NCBI GenBank assembly: GCA_902776475.1
Contig: CACYQD010000011.1
Span: 124,001-188,000 of the forward strand
Direction: 5' to 3'
Source: an uncultured Prevotellaceae bacterium
GTDB taxonomy: Bacteria > Bacteroidota > Bacteroidia > Bacteroidales > Bacteroidaceae
Length of the DNA stretch: 64,000 nt
The notes under the pieces were generated by a model. The model had not been told where the DNA came from. It searched no databases and saw only the letters and a list, made by a program, of their open reading frames with translations. Below are positions 34,808-43,604 of the stretch, piece by piece. A program made the translations under genes and the position numbers. Numbering within the stretch: position 1 is the first letter of the stretch; every line of letters begins with the position of its first letter.

Positions 34808-35719
34808 TTATTTATGAAATTTGAAATGGTCGAAGCCTTCACCATAGACACCGATCACTCGGCTCTGGCTGACGAAAGCGGTGGGATCCACCTCGTTGAT
34901 GATATGGAAAATCTCGCTCGACTGGCGTTTCTTGGCCAGCACAAAGAGCATTTTGATGTTATGGCCGGAATAAAAGCCCTGCGCGTCGAGCACGGTGACC
35001 CCACGATGAGGTTCCTGGTTGATGCGGCGGGCGATTTCTTCGTAATGACTTGAGATGATGAAGAACTGCACCGAACTGCGACGGGAGTTCACCACCTGAT
35101 CGATGCAGAAGGCGGTGACACAGAGCACCACATAGCCATAGATCACCTTCTCGAAGTCATGAAACACGAGATAGGAACAAGTGATGATGAAAATGTCGCA
35201 GAGTAAAATCACACGTCCCAAAGAGATATCACGGTATTTGTTGACTATGGCCGCCACGATGTCGGTACCGCCAGTGCTCCCGTTGAATGACAGACCCAAT
35301 CCCACGCCACTACCACAGAAGATGGCGCCGATGATACTCGCCATGAAGGGCTGGTCCTGCAGCAGATGCATCTCCTTGCCCAAATTAGTGAGAAACGACA
35401 GCAACAGGGTGAGCACACCAACGGCATAAATCGTCTTCAGGCAAAAGCGGAAGCCAAGAACCTTGAGCGCGCCCAACAGCAAGAGGGCGTTGACGCCGAA
35501 ATAACTCACCTGCACCGGCACCTCCATGCCCCAGTACAAGAGAGAGGATACACCCGCCACGCCACCTGTCGTGATGTCGTTGGGAAGCAGGAAGAGCGTC
35601 CATCCCATGCCATACGCCATCATGCCGATGGCTATCATGACATAGTCGAAAAACTCTGAGTTCAGGATTTTCTTGATGGCTGATTTGCGCTGTGCTGCCG
35701 AATTGGATTGGTTTGTCAT
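34808..35719 (-). CDS. YitT family membrane protein
   Basis: 303 residues from MTNQSNSAAQ at 35719; a start at 35743 is excluded because the -7 box TAATTTTG (35748-35741) covers it. About five membrane segments (YVMIAIGMMAYGMGWTLFLLP, GVAGVSSLLYWG, LLLLGALKVLGF, AVGVLTLLLSFL, VIYGYVVLCVTAFCIDQVV) are followed by a cytoplasmic DUF2179 domain (VQFFIISSHYEEIARRINQEPHRGVTVLDAQGFYSG). This is the DUF161-DUF2179 architecture. Its function is not established; a transport role is assumed in the literature. Confidence 0.9.
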   Translation of the reverse strand: MTNQSNSAAQRKSAIKKILNSEFFDYVMIAIGMMAYGMGWTLFLLPNDITTGGVAGVSSLLYWGMEVPVQVSYFGVNALLLLGALKVLGFRFCLKTIYAVGVLTLLLSFLTNLGKEMHLLQDQPFMASIIGAIFCGSGVGLGLSFNGSTGGTDIVAAIVNKYRDISLGRVILLCDIFIITCSYLVFHDFEKVIYGYVVLCVTAFCIDQVVNSRRSSVQFFIISSHYEEIARRINQEPHRGVTVLDAQGFYSGHNIKMLFVLAKKRQSSEIFHIINEVDPTAFVSQSRVIGVYGEGFDHFKFHK

Positions 35720-35793
35720 AGTCGTTTCTATTTCTCGCTGCAAAATTACGATTATTTTTTAGTAACCCCAAAAATATATAATATGTTCTCAAA

Positions 35794-35994
35794 TCAAACG
35801 GTCGTCCATAGCAACTGAAGACAGACTGGGGTGTTATACTCCATCCACACCATAAGAGAGTTTTCTTCTGCCTTAAGCACAACTTTCGTGTCATATTTCT
35901 CATTCCCGTTTGCAACGCTGAGTGTCATCTTCATCTGTCCCAACTGCTCGTTGAAATATGCATAGTAGCACATGGCGAAAAACAGCACGAACAT
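35794..35994 (-). CDS. Possible small protein next to the CRISPR trailer end
   Basis: A 66-residue frame starting MFVLFFAMCYYAYFNEQLG and ending PVCLQLLWTTV. It starts 19 bases beyond the terminal degenerate CRISPR repeat and would be reached by transcription running out of the array. I recognise no family, and there is no clear promoter. It may be a remnant of a longer gene or a chance frame. Confidence 0.3.
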   Translation of the reverse strand: MFVLFFAMCYYAYFNEQLGQMKMTLSVANGNEKYDTKVVLKAEENSLMVWMEYNTPVCLQLLWTTV

Positions 35995-36012
35995 CCTTCC
36001 CTTGAGTATTTA

Positions 36013-36767
36013 ATTGTCTTTTATCTCTATTCTACATCAAACCACAACGTGGTGGTTCCAGTGTGACACCTGATTGAATTGTCTTTTATCTTTATTCTAC
36101 ATCAAACCACAACTACCTGGACGTCTACCTGCCCTCTCAGCGATTGTCTTTTATCTTTATTCTACATCAAACCACAACTGTCGAGGATGTGCCGCACGAT
36201 GTCGTCGGATTGTCTTTTATCTTTATTCTACATCAAACCACAACTACTGCGAGACTGGTACCGCAAAGGGTGTATTGTCTTTTATCTTTATTCTACATCA
36301 AACCACAACCGCTGTTGGCGCAGCAATACGATTCCGAGATTGTCTTTTATCTTTATTCTACATCAAACCACAACTTTGGTGCTATTGTTCCATGTTTCTT
36401 CCAATTGTCTTTTATCTTTATTCTACATCAAACCACAACTTTATCGAAGTTGGCAAAGAGATGGGTGTCATTGTCTTTTATCTTTATTCTACATCAAACC
36501 ACAACTTTGCTTATCCTTTTATGGATTCTGATTCTATTGTCTTTTATCTTTATTCTACATCAAACCACAACTTATACCTGTGTTGATATAGTAGGGCTTC
36601 ATTGTCTTTTATCTTTATTCTACATCAAACCACAACACGAGACAGGCGAGGGCGAGACGTGCTACAATTGTCTTTTATCTTTATTCTACATCAAACCACA
36701 ACACATCTGGCGAGCAAGATTATTATTCTCAATTGTCTTTTATCTTTATTCTACATCAAACCACAAC
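36013..36767 (-). CRISPR. Type II-C CRISPR array, 12 repeats and 11 spacers
   Basis: Repeats are 36 bases. On the transcribed (minus) strand each begins GTTGTGGTTTGATGTAGAAT and ends AAAGACAAT. Starts on the plus strand are 36013, 36078, 36143, 36209, 36274, 36339, 36404, 36470, 36536, 36601, 36667 and 36732. Spacers are 29-30 bases and all different. The repeat at 36013 has one substitution, marking it as the old (trailer) end, so the leader is on the Cas9 side. The minus-strand reading is supported by the tracrRNA, whose anti-repeat pairs with the repeat's first 20 bases. Confidence 0.98.
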
Positions 36768-37002
36768 ATATTTGTCATATTTTGCTTGTTTTCGGACACT
36801 TATAACATATAATACCTATATGAAGTGGTTCTAATAGCCTTTCCTCTCTCCAAAAATACTAAAAAAATTCCAATTGCAATGGGGTTGGCCTTGATTTTTT
36901 CTCTATGGCTCCCCAAATGTGAATGATGTTCGAATATTGCTTATCCGTAATTGAAAGAACGCTCACATGTCCCTTATCTGGCGCAAACCCCTTAACTCTT
37001 TA
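36768..37002 (-). promoter_or_regulatory. CRISPR leader between Cas9 and array
   Basis: AT-rich, no gene. On the minus strand, a TATTTTTG box near 36859-36852 could start the pre-crRNA about 80 bases before the first repeat. Confidence 0.6.
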
Positions 37003-40000
37003 TTAAAGCATTGCGACCTCCCCAAGAATATTGATTTTGAAATCAACCCCTTCAACCAAGGCATGGAAGTCTGAGAGAGATAGCATGATTTCTGATCTAT
37101 ATTGCTCTCCAACTTTATAAGTTCCGGATTTACGTTCTTTCTTCAGTGTCGTTGCGTCTCGTGCATCTTGATTATAGCGCAGAACTATTCTTCCATCCTT
37201 TTGCATAACAGCCACATAATAAAATCGCCTTACAAGATCTTCTTTGTTTTCAAGATTTATCTTCTCGTCATCTGATTGCAACAAGATAATCTGTGTACCA
37301 GTACGTATCGTGCATCTAAATTTAAGCCCATTTTTGCTCTCTGGGGCAATAGGATAATGTTTTGTCAAATCTGCACTCTCCTTGAAATAGGCTGCAGCAT
37401 CAATCATATTCACTATTTCATAAGTCCGCCTTATCTTTCCGTTAACATCTCCCTCATAAATAGCCATACAATAATTGCCATCCAAAGTGACATGAAATTG
37501 ACGCTTATACTCCTTTCGTGATAGGTCTCTATGTGAACGAATATGCAAGGGATTTGTTACGGATGGCGTAAAACACCTTACTTTCTTTATCTTGATCCCT
37601 TTTTCTTTATTCATAAAGATGTCCTCTTCCATTGCAGTTTTGAATCCTTTTTCTGCAATGGCTTGCTTAACTTTCTCCTTTACAACGTCATCAACGATGT
37701 TCTCAACATCGCTTTCTTTGAGACTGCTCAGTTCTTTACGAATGACGTATTTAATATGGCCGTCTCTATTGATGGCACCATAATAGGTATCGTTATGCAA
37801 TGAGCCACGTGCTGAGTCACCCAAGGCGAGTTTCTTGCCGTTGGATGTCTGCACATACTTACGAGCGTGTTTGGGCATATTATCAGGGGTGCTATGAACA
37901 ACTAGCATATTCTGCGCAATTGCTTTTATATCCTCAGTGAAAGATGTCCACGGTTTGGGGAAAGAAGGTTTTGCCGCCTTTGTCCTCTCATACTCTTCCA
38001 ACTGCTGATAATATCTTGCTGTGGCATTATATTCGCCAGGTTCTATACAGGCAATTGTGATGGCATCAATACAATGATGGACATGATTGTCGCGGGATTT
38101 CTTTTCATATTCTTCTTGTATACCCCACATCTTCCTGTACTCGGCAGTGGTAACACCCTTTATGACACGCACATTACTTTTGTTCCTGTCGTCAGCCTTA
38201 TGGAACAAGGATTTTAGATACAAGCCGGCATATTTACCTACAAGACCAATACCTGCACCTTGCCTACGGGCAAAACCTTCTGGCACTTCTTCCATTTGGA
38301 AACGCTTATATTTCCCAACCCAATAGTCAAGTTCCAACTTTAGCAGATGACGTTTCTGAATCCGCCGGTCTTTTACGGCCTTTTCCATTCCTGAATGTGT
38401 TTTTACATGATCCACATCCCTACGAAGTTTATCTATCTTCTCACGCCACTCTTCAAGCCTTTCCAGAATGTCATCATGATTTGACAATTGAGTAGGCAGT
38501 TTGGCTTTCTTTATTTCACGATTGAACCTGCTGGAGCAAAGCGTCATATTTTCAAGAGTGCTGTCGCCACCTGCACTACGTGGAACAGTATGTTCAATAT
38601 CATAACTTGGATTGGGCCCAATAAAATCAGTAATGCTTATAGATTCACCTGTATAAATACAAAGGTGATTCTGTTCTTCCCATAATTGGAACTTCACAAT
38701 ATCATCTTCAGTTGGCTCAATTTCCTTTCCACATTCCTCCTTGTATAATTTGCGTATTTCTTCAGCATATTTCTTACGTAGGGTCTCTCTGTTCTTGTTC
38801 CATTGGGCTATTGCCTTACGTTTATTGGCATCGTTCAGTTCACGGGCGTATTCAATGTGAACCTCTGTCTGGCTGTCAATGGTGCCATCGCGAAGCAAAG
38901 TATTAATGACTTTCCTTATCTGGTGAAGTGAGCGCATTGCCATCGGATTGCGTACGGCATTTGTCTTGGGAGAACCTAACTGGTACACACCCTGTGAATT
39001 TTTCTTCGCGTCAGGATAGGTTTCTATCATGGAGGGGTGATAGAGCTTTTCAGCCGTGCCAGGTGCCAAATCACACATATCTTTCAAGATGTCTTTGATA
39101 CAGAAATCCAACGTTCCCTGCATAGCGACATCCTTGGGGTTGAAGTTCGTTATCAGAGTATATAGTTCCTTTGTGATAGATTCGCCACGGGTTTTCCAAA
39201 CTTCCTCACCAACGATATCCGGCACTTTTGCCATCAACACTGCATGTGGATAAATGAGACCTTGCTCCAGCCAAGGCAGAATCTTGTTGACAGCTGCCAA
39301 ACTGAGTGATGCAAAGCTGTGGGTCAACTTGATTTTTGAGAATTTCTCAGCATCCTCATCGCTCATCTGAAGTTTTTCTTTTCCCCATAGCTTTACCTTA
39401 TCCTTATCATTAAAACTATATAGCACATTCCAGACATCATTAACCATCTGCTTCACGGTCTTGCCATCAGAAAGTGTATATTGCTCAGCAATAGCTGCTT
39501 CATAGTCTTCGCCAAAGATGGATATAAGACTGGCAATAGTTGGACATCCTGTGACGCTTTGTGTCATTCTGTAATTAAACTTATATTCTTTATCACCAGC
39601 ATCCTTGATGTGCTGGTATTTACCTTTGCCTGCAATAGCCTTGGCAATATCCTCAAAATCAAATTGTGGCTTTGTCGTTCTACTCTTCATGAAAAAGAGA
39701 TGTTTCATCTTATTAAATTCCTCTTTAGAAAGAGGACGGAGTTCAACATCGTAAGGTCCTTTTACCTTGATATTGTTCACAAACGACAACATTCTAAACA
39801 ACTCGAATGCCGGATGAGAATCAGCTACACGATGTTTCTTGGGCTCAAAGGTACATTTGCCAACTCCTTGCCGCTGACTTTTCAACGGACGTTGGAAATA
39901 CAAGGCTTTCTCCAACTTAGTGATTATTTCTTCAGAAAGCTGCTGCTGCTCGCAGATGGCATAAAACTCTTTCTTATAATGTTCCTCGCGGTCTGTATAA

Positions 40001-40641
40001 CGTGTCCGTATTCTTTCTGTATTTCCCTTTTCTTTGTATATCTTATAGAAATAATCGCCAAGATAATCACAACCAACATCAGACATGCTCTTTGACAAGG
40101 AAGATATAGCTTCTTTCACCTTACCAGTTTCTTCTTCATTTCCCTGTTCAAGACGATTGCTGAGAAAACCCCTTCTCTGGGCTAAGTGGTAAATGGCCCT
40201 TCCCAAAATGTATCTTTCAGACCTCTCGCATAAATTAAGTTTTCTATGCAAACAAATATGCCTGTAATAATATGGATTCTCTTCGAAATTATCATTGGTG
40301 CGCTGCCATGATATAAAGGCTTCATCCATCGGGTATATTTTCTTAACATGCCATTGATGAAGAGCCTCAGGCGTCAGATACGGGCACCAATTAAATTCAA
40401 CAAGCACCTTAAGTACTTCTATCTTTCTAAGCCTTCTTCGAAAATAGTGCTTTCTTAGAGCACGATGAGAGGTTCTGTCTGCTGCTTTTGACGATTCTAT
40501 TCCCTTTTCTATTTTCACTCCCTCTTGAAAGATTAAACTACCCTTGTTGATTAAAGAATAAGTGCCATCTTCGTTCTTATCTACAACAGCCCATCCCAGA
40601 CTATTTGTTCCTGTATCTATACCAAGAATTCTTTTCTTCAT
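37003..40641 (-). CDS. cas9: Type II-C Cas9 endonuclease
   Basis: 1212 residues from MKKRILGIDTGTNSLGWAVV at 40641; upstream codons overlap a -7 box (TAATTTTG, 40675-40668). Domains in order: RuvC-I (Asp9), arginine-rich bridge helix (RTSHRALRKHYFRRRLRK), recognition lobe, RuvC-II with Glu597 (VHIEYAREL), HNH with DIEHTVPRSAGG (His684) and an ENMTLCSSRFNREIKK tail, RuvC-III with HHCIDA (His855, His856, Asp859), then the PAM-interacting end. All known catalytic residues are present, so double-strand cutting should work. It is shorter than the ~1400-residue Bacteroidota Cas9s. No cas1 or cas2 is adjacent. The gene is AT-richer than its flanks, suggesting transfer. Confidence 0.98.
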   Translation of the reverse strand: MKKRILGIDTGTNSLGWAVVDKNEDGTYSLINKGSLIFQEGVKIEKGIESSKAADRTSHRALRKHYFRRRLRKIEVLKVLVEFNWCPYLTPEALHQWHVKKIYPMDEAFISWQRTNDNFEENPYYYRHICLHRKLNLCERSERYILGRAIYHLAQRRGFLSNRLEQGNEEETGKVKEAISSLSKSMSDVGCDYLGDYFYKIYKEKGNTERIRTRYTDREEHYKKEFYAICEQQQLSEEIITKLEKALYFQRPLKSQRQGVGKCTFEPKKHRVADSHPAFELFRMLSFVNNIKVKGPYDVELRPLSKEEFNKMKHLFFMKSRTTKPQFDFEDIAKAIAGKGKYQHIKDAGDKEYKFNYRMTQSVTGCPTIASLISIFGEDYEAAIAEQYTLSDGKTVKQMVNDVWNVLYSFNDKDKVKLWGKEKLQMSDEDAEKFSKIKLTHSFASLSLAAVNKILPWLEQGLIYPHAVLMAKVPDIVGEEVWKTRGESITKELYTLITNFNPKDVAMQGTLDFCIKDILKDMCDLAPGTAEKLYHPSMIETYPDAKKNSQGVYQLGSPKTNAVRNPMAMRSLHQIRKVINTLLRDGTIDSQTEVHIEYARELNDANKRKAIAQWNKNRETLRKKYAEEIRKLYKEECGKEIEPTEDDIVKFQLWEEQNHLCIYTGESISITDFIGPNPSYDIEHTVPRSAGGDSTLENMTLCSSRFNREIKKAKLPTQLSNHDDILERLEEWREKIDKLRRDVDHVKTHSGMEKAVKDRRIQKRHLLKLELDYWVGKYKRFQMEEVPEGFARRQGAGIGLVGKYAGLYLKSLFHKADDRNKSNVRVIKGVTTAEYRKMWGIQEEYEKKSRDNHVHHCIDAITIACIEPGEYNATARYYQQLEEYERTKAAKPSFPKPWTSFTEDIKAIAQNMLVVHSTPDNMPKHARKYVQTSNGKKLALGDSARGSLHNDTYYGAINRDGHIKYVIRKELSSLKESDVENIVDDVVKEKVKQAIAEKGFKTAMEEDIFMNKEKGIKIKKVRCFTPSVTNPLHIRSHRDLSRKEYKRQFHVTLDGNYCMAIYEGDVNGKIRRTYEIVNMIDAAAYFKESADLTKHYPIAPESKNGLKFRCTIRTGTQIILLQSDDEKINLENKEDLVRRFYYVAVMQKDGRIVLRYNQDARDATTLKKERKSGTYKVGEQYRSEIMLSLSDFHALVEGVDFKINILGEVAML

Positions 40642-40716
40642 ATTGTCGCTATTTTTATATAATGAGCCAAAATTACACAAATAAAATGGGTTTCTAACAT
40701 TTTATTTGCGGTTTTT

Positions 40717-40747
40717 TTTGTAGTTTCATTGTTTTAGTCTATCTTTG
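40717..40747 (+). promoter_or_regulatory. tracrRNA promoter
   Basis: TTTG at 40717-40720, a 19-base spacer and TATCTTTG at 40740-40747 match the Bacteroidota consensus and point toward the tracrRNA, divergent from cas9. Confidence 0.8.
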
Positions 40748-40752
40748 TAAAC

Positions 40753-40835
40753 GTAAGATATTCTACATCTTATCACAATAAGGCTATATGCCGAAGGATT
40801 TTATCCTATATGCCCTCTTCGGAGGGCATTTTTTG
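40753..40835 (+). ncRNA. tracrRNA
   Basis: About 83 bases. ATTCTACATC at 40760-40769 is exactly complementary to GATGTAGAAT of the CRISPR repeat, followed after a mismatched bulge by CACAA, which pairs with TTGTG. Downstream is a short GGC-TATAT-GCC nexus-like hairpin (40782-40792), an AGGAT-TTT-ATCCT hairpin (40795-40807), and a terminator ATGCCCTC-TTCG-GAGGGCAT with a T run (40810-40834). Start and end are inferred from the promoter and terminator. From 40836 to about 41080 the sequence is AT-rich and I see no gene. Confidence 0.88.
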
Positions 40836-41127
40836 TATCAATCAAACTGCATTCAATTTGCGGAAGTTAATTATTTATTTTCTTTCAACTTGCTAAAGAT
40901 GAATAAACATTTTGGTCAAATTTATTGATAAATATGGAATAAAGAATGTAATTACATTTACAGTATAAATGAAGACATAAGGGAAACATTCCACTCATCG
41001 ACAGAAACGGATGACATTTTCTCCGAATGGTATGCAAAATGCCATTTCTTCCTGCCATTTATACGGATATATAGGAAGATTGTCTTATTTTTGCACCAGC
41101 TTTCCAAATAATAATGTGCAAAGTATC

Positions 41128-41820
41128 ATGATAGGAACCATCGTCAATACAGCCACCATTATCGCGGGTGGCATCATCGGGGCACTGCTCCATCGCGGAA
41201 TCAAGGACAAATACAAGGAAGTGCTCTATACCGGTCTGGGACTGGCATCCCTGGCCATCGGCCTGAATGCCACCATCTCCCATTTCAGCCAGTCGGAATA
41301 CCCTGTGCTCTTCATCGTATCACTGGCGATAGGGGGCGTTGTGGGTACGGCGCTCGACATCGACGGGCATTTCAAGCGGTTGGTGGACAAATACTCCAAA
41401 CAGAGTGAAGGGAAGAAGAACCGTCTTGCCGACGGACTGGCCACGGCCATCCTGCTCTATTGCATCGGTCCTTTGTCGATGCTCGGTCCTGTCATCTCTG
41501 CTTTGAAAGGCGACCACACCTTTCTTTTCACCAATGCCACACTCGATTTCGTGTCATCCATGGTGTTTGCCTCCACCTACGGCATCGGCATGATCTTAGC
41601 GGCACCCGTGCTTTTCTGTTGGCAGGGAATGTTCTGGCTGGTGGCACATTTATCAGCCTCAGCCATCAGCGACGCCCTCATGGCAGAACTATTGATTATC
41701 GGTGGCCTGCTCATCACAGGCAGCGGCCTTTCCCTGCTTCAGCTGAAGGACTGCCGCACACTCAACCTCTTGCCGGCGCTCCTTGTCCCCGTCATCTGGT
41801 TTTTAATCCGCTCACTTTGA
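41128..41820 (+). CDS. DUF554 family membrane protein
   Basis: 230 residues from MIGTIVNTATIIAGGIIGALL at 41128. A TATTTTTG box at 41086-41093 places transcription near 41099, so the longer upstream frame is not used. About six or seven membrane segments with the DUF554 landmarks (GTIVNT, GLGLASLAIGL, LYCIGPLSMLGPV, ASTYGIGMILAA, ELLIIGGLLITGSGLSLL). The family (YdfK/YqgA) is thought to include small-molecule transporters, but no substrate is established. It is a single-gene unit bounded by hairpins. Confidence 0.9.
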   Translation: MIGTIVNTATIIAGGIIGALLHRGIKDKYKEVLYTGLGLASLAIGLNATISHFSQSEYPVLFIVSLAIGGVVGTALDIDGHFKRLVDKYSKQSEGKKNRLADGLATAILLYCIGPLSMLGPVISALKGDHTFLFTNATLDFVSSMVFASTYGIGMILAAPVLFCWQGMFWLVAHLSASAISDALMAELLIIGGLLITGSGLSLLQLKDCRTLNLLPALLVPVIWFLIRSL

Positions 41821-41930
41821 GACGTTGAGACACCCTCACCCATCCTCTCTCCAAGAGAAGATGGGTGAGGGCGCATAAGGCGGGAGAAACCCCGATGGAG
41901 ACGCCCCAATGTGACGTCTCTACTTTTTAT
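41821..41930. repeat. Intergenic double-hairpin element
   Basis: Two hairpins lie in tandem. The first pairs CCCTCACCCATC with GATGGGTGAGGG (perfect, 12 bases). The second pairs GAGACG (41898-41903) with CGTCTC (41915-41920) and is followed by TACTTTTTAT, so it can act as a terminator for the DUF554 gene. The first has no T run and looks like a REP-type element. Confidence 0.6.
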
Positions 41931-41958
41931 AGAGAGATGACTGCAAATAATAAGGAGA

Positions 41959-42474
41959 TTATTCTTCGTGATAATTGCCGGTGAAATAGATGTAGCTGCG
42001 CTGACGCGGCTGGACACCTACAGAGGCACTGCCATTGTCAAAGAGACTCACCGTATAGACATAGACATCCTCCGAACTCTCCACACCCATTGTGATGACG
42101 TGCTCACCCTTGCGGGTGACGCCTGATTCGTAACTCACAATGCGGCCCGTGAAATTCAATCCCTGTCCTCCTCCATAAGGCACGCTGTATGCCCTGCCGA
42201 AGAATGGCAGATAAGAGACGATGGTGTCGCCCGACACCCTCACCGAATAAGAACTGGTGAGATGAATCGTGCGCCCTCTTCCCTGTGGATGGGCCTGAGA
42301 GACGTCGATTTGGAACTTCCGCTCTGCCAATCCGGTGGAGATATTCTCCTTCAGCCGAGCCAGACGCTCGGCCCGCTCCTGACGGGTAGCCTCGGAGACG
42401 GCACAAGCACAAACAAGACCAATGGCCAGCAAGCCACAGGATAAGACACTGAGACGATGAATCATTTTTTTCAT
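41959..42474 (-). CDS. DUF4251 lipoprotein
   Basis: 171 residues. The N-terminus MKKMIHRLSVLSCGLLAIGLVCACAV has a lipobox-like VCAC. The body carries the DUF4251 pattern: FQIDVSQAHPQGRGR, SVRVSGDTIVSYLPFFGRAYSVPYGGGQGLNFTG, VYVYTVSLFDNGSASVGVQPRQRSYIYFTG. DUF4251 proteins are envelope proteins of Bacteroidota of unknown function. It lies 18 bases after the acyltransferase gene on the same strand. Confidence 0.87.
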   Translation of the reverse strand: MKKMIHRLSVLSCGLLAIGLVCACAVSEATRQERAERLARLKENISTGLAERKFQIDVSQAHPQGRGRTIHLTSSYSVRVSGDTIVSYLPFFGRAYSVPYGGGQGLNFTGRIVSYESGVTRKGEHVITMGVESSEDVYVYTVSLFDNGSASVGVQPRQRSYIYFTGNYHEE

Positions 42475-42492
42475 GGCATCATAAGGTTATGG

Positions 42493-43587
42493 CTACCTCC
42501 GTCCGCCCATGAGGATATAGGTCGTGAAAGGAAGCCGGGTACGCATCAACCAATAAAGAAGTAAACCGAGAAGGACGGTCAGCGTGACCGAGAGCAGGTA
42601 GATGAGAATGGCCAGCCAACTGCTGTGGGGCACAAAAACGCCACTGCTGAGGAAACGCACCACGAAGCCGAGGAACAGATAATGATAGGCGAAAATAAAG
42701 AAACTGCCCGTCGAGAGGGTCATGTTGACATACCAGGTGCCGGCCCTCACCATCACCGTGGTCAAAGACATGCCGAACACCAGTCCGACAACATACTCCA
42801 TGCGGTAGATGAACTCACACGGCCACCATTGTTCCAAGAGAATCAGCAGACCCAGGACAATGGCGGCAGGAAGGGTGTAAGGCAGCATGGCCACAATGAA
42901 CTCCTTCTTGCGGATACCGAAATAAGCGCCGTAGCTGAAGAAGAGCAGGCAGTCGGGATTGATGCCCGTGATCTGGGGGAAATAGCCCAAGGCATAGATG
43001 ACCGCCACAAACAACAGGTAGCGCACCAGGGGCCGCTTCCCCGACAGGATGATAAACCACCTGACGAGGAAATAGAGAATCGGGGAGCACACCATGGCCA
43101 CCATCAGATCGCGGATAAACCAGAACTGCACGGCGATGGGTGCGGTGATGCTGCTGCCGCCCTCAATCAAGGAGATGTTCCAGAAGGCCTTCAACCCGTC
43201 GGTGAAAGACATCTGGTCGAACGGGATGCCCAGGATGGGCACACGGGCCACAAACAGTCCAACGATGATGGCCAGGATCAGATAGAGCAGGTTCCACAGC
43301 ACATACGGAACAAACAAGGACTGCAACCTGCGGATGAGTTTCTTGAGATAGATGTCGAGTGCGAACTGCCCCGTCTTGAAAAACAAGTAGCCTGAAATAA
43401 AGAAGAAAAAGGCATTGGCAATCGGAGCGATGCGCTGCGACACGATATGGATAAAACCGCTGGCAAAAGGCAATGAAGCCCACTCTCCGTTCAGCGTGGT
43501 GTAGTTGCAATGCACAAACAGCACCATCACGATGAGCGGAAACCGCAGGAATGCGATGACTTTGGATTGTAAGTCAGTGGGCCTCAT
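42493..43587 (-). CDS. Acyltransferase family 3 membrane protein
   Basis: 364 residues with about ten membrane segments. The opening (KVIAFLRFPLIVMVLFVHCNY) carries the characteristic His of Acyl_transf_3 proteins, followed by ANAFFFFISGYLFFKTGQ. Members O-acetylate or O-acylate surface polysaccharides and other glycans. The acceptor is unknown, and there is no glycan cluster around it. It starts 17 bases after the flavodiiron gene on the same strand. Confidence 0.88.
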   Translation of the reverse strand: MRPTDLQSKVIAFLRFPLIVMVLFVHCNYTTLNGEWASLPFASGFIHIVSQRIAPIANAFFFFISGYLFFKTGQFALDIYLKKLIRRLQSLFVPYVLWNLLYLILAIIVGLFVARVPILGIPFDQMSFTDGLKAFWNISLIEGGSSITAPIAVQFWFIRDLMVAMVCSPILYFLVRWFIILSGKRPLVRYLLFVAVIYALGYFPQITGINPDCLLFFSYGAYFGIRKKEFIVAMLPYTLPAAIVLGLLILLEQWWPCEFIYRMEYVVGLVFGMSLTTVMVRAGTWYVNMTLSTGSFFIFAYHYLFLGFVVRFLSSGVFVPHSSWLAILIYLLSVTLTVLLGLLLYWLMRTRLPFTTYILMGGRR

Positions 43588-43604
43588 GGTCGCGGTTGGA
43601 TTAT

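Noticed and set aside
36074-36812. Open frames of 67-222 codons with repeated SFIFILHQTTT and LLSLFYIKPQ phrases
   Set aside because: They are translations of the CRISPR repeats, which are 36 bases and stay open in several frames.
37003-37010. cas1/cas2 next to cas9
   Set aside because: I looked for them on both sides of cas9 and the array; none is encoded in 34808-41820.
40642-40680. 13-codon extension of cas9
   Set aside because: It overlaps the cas9 -7 box, and the conserved RuvC-I start is MKKRILGIDTG.
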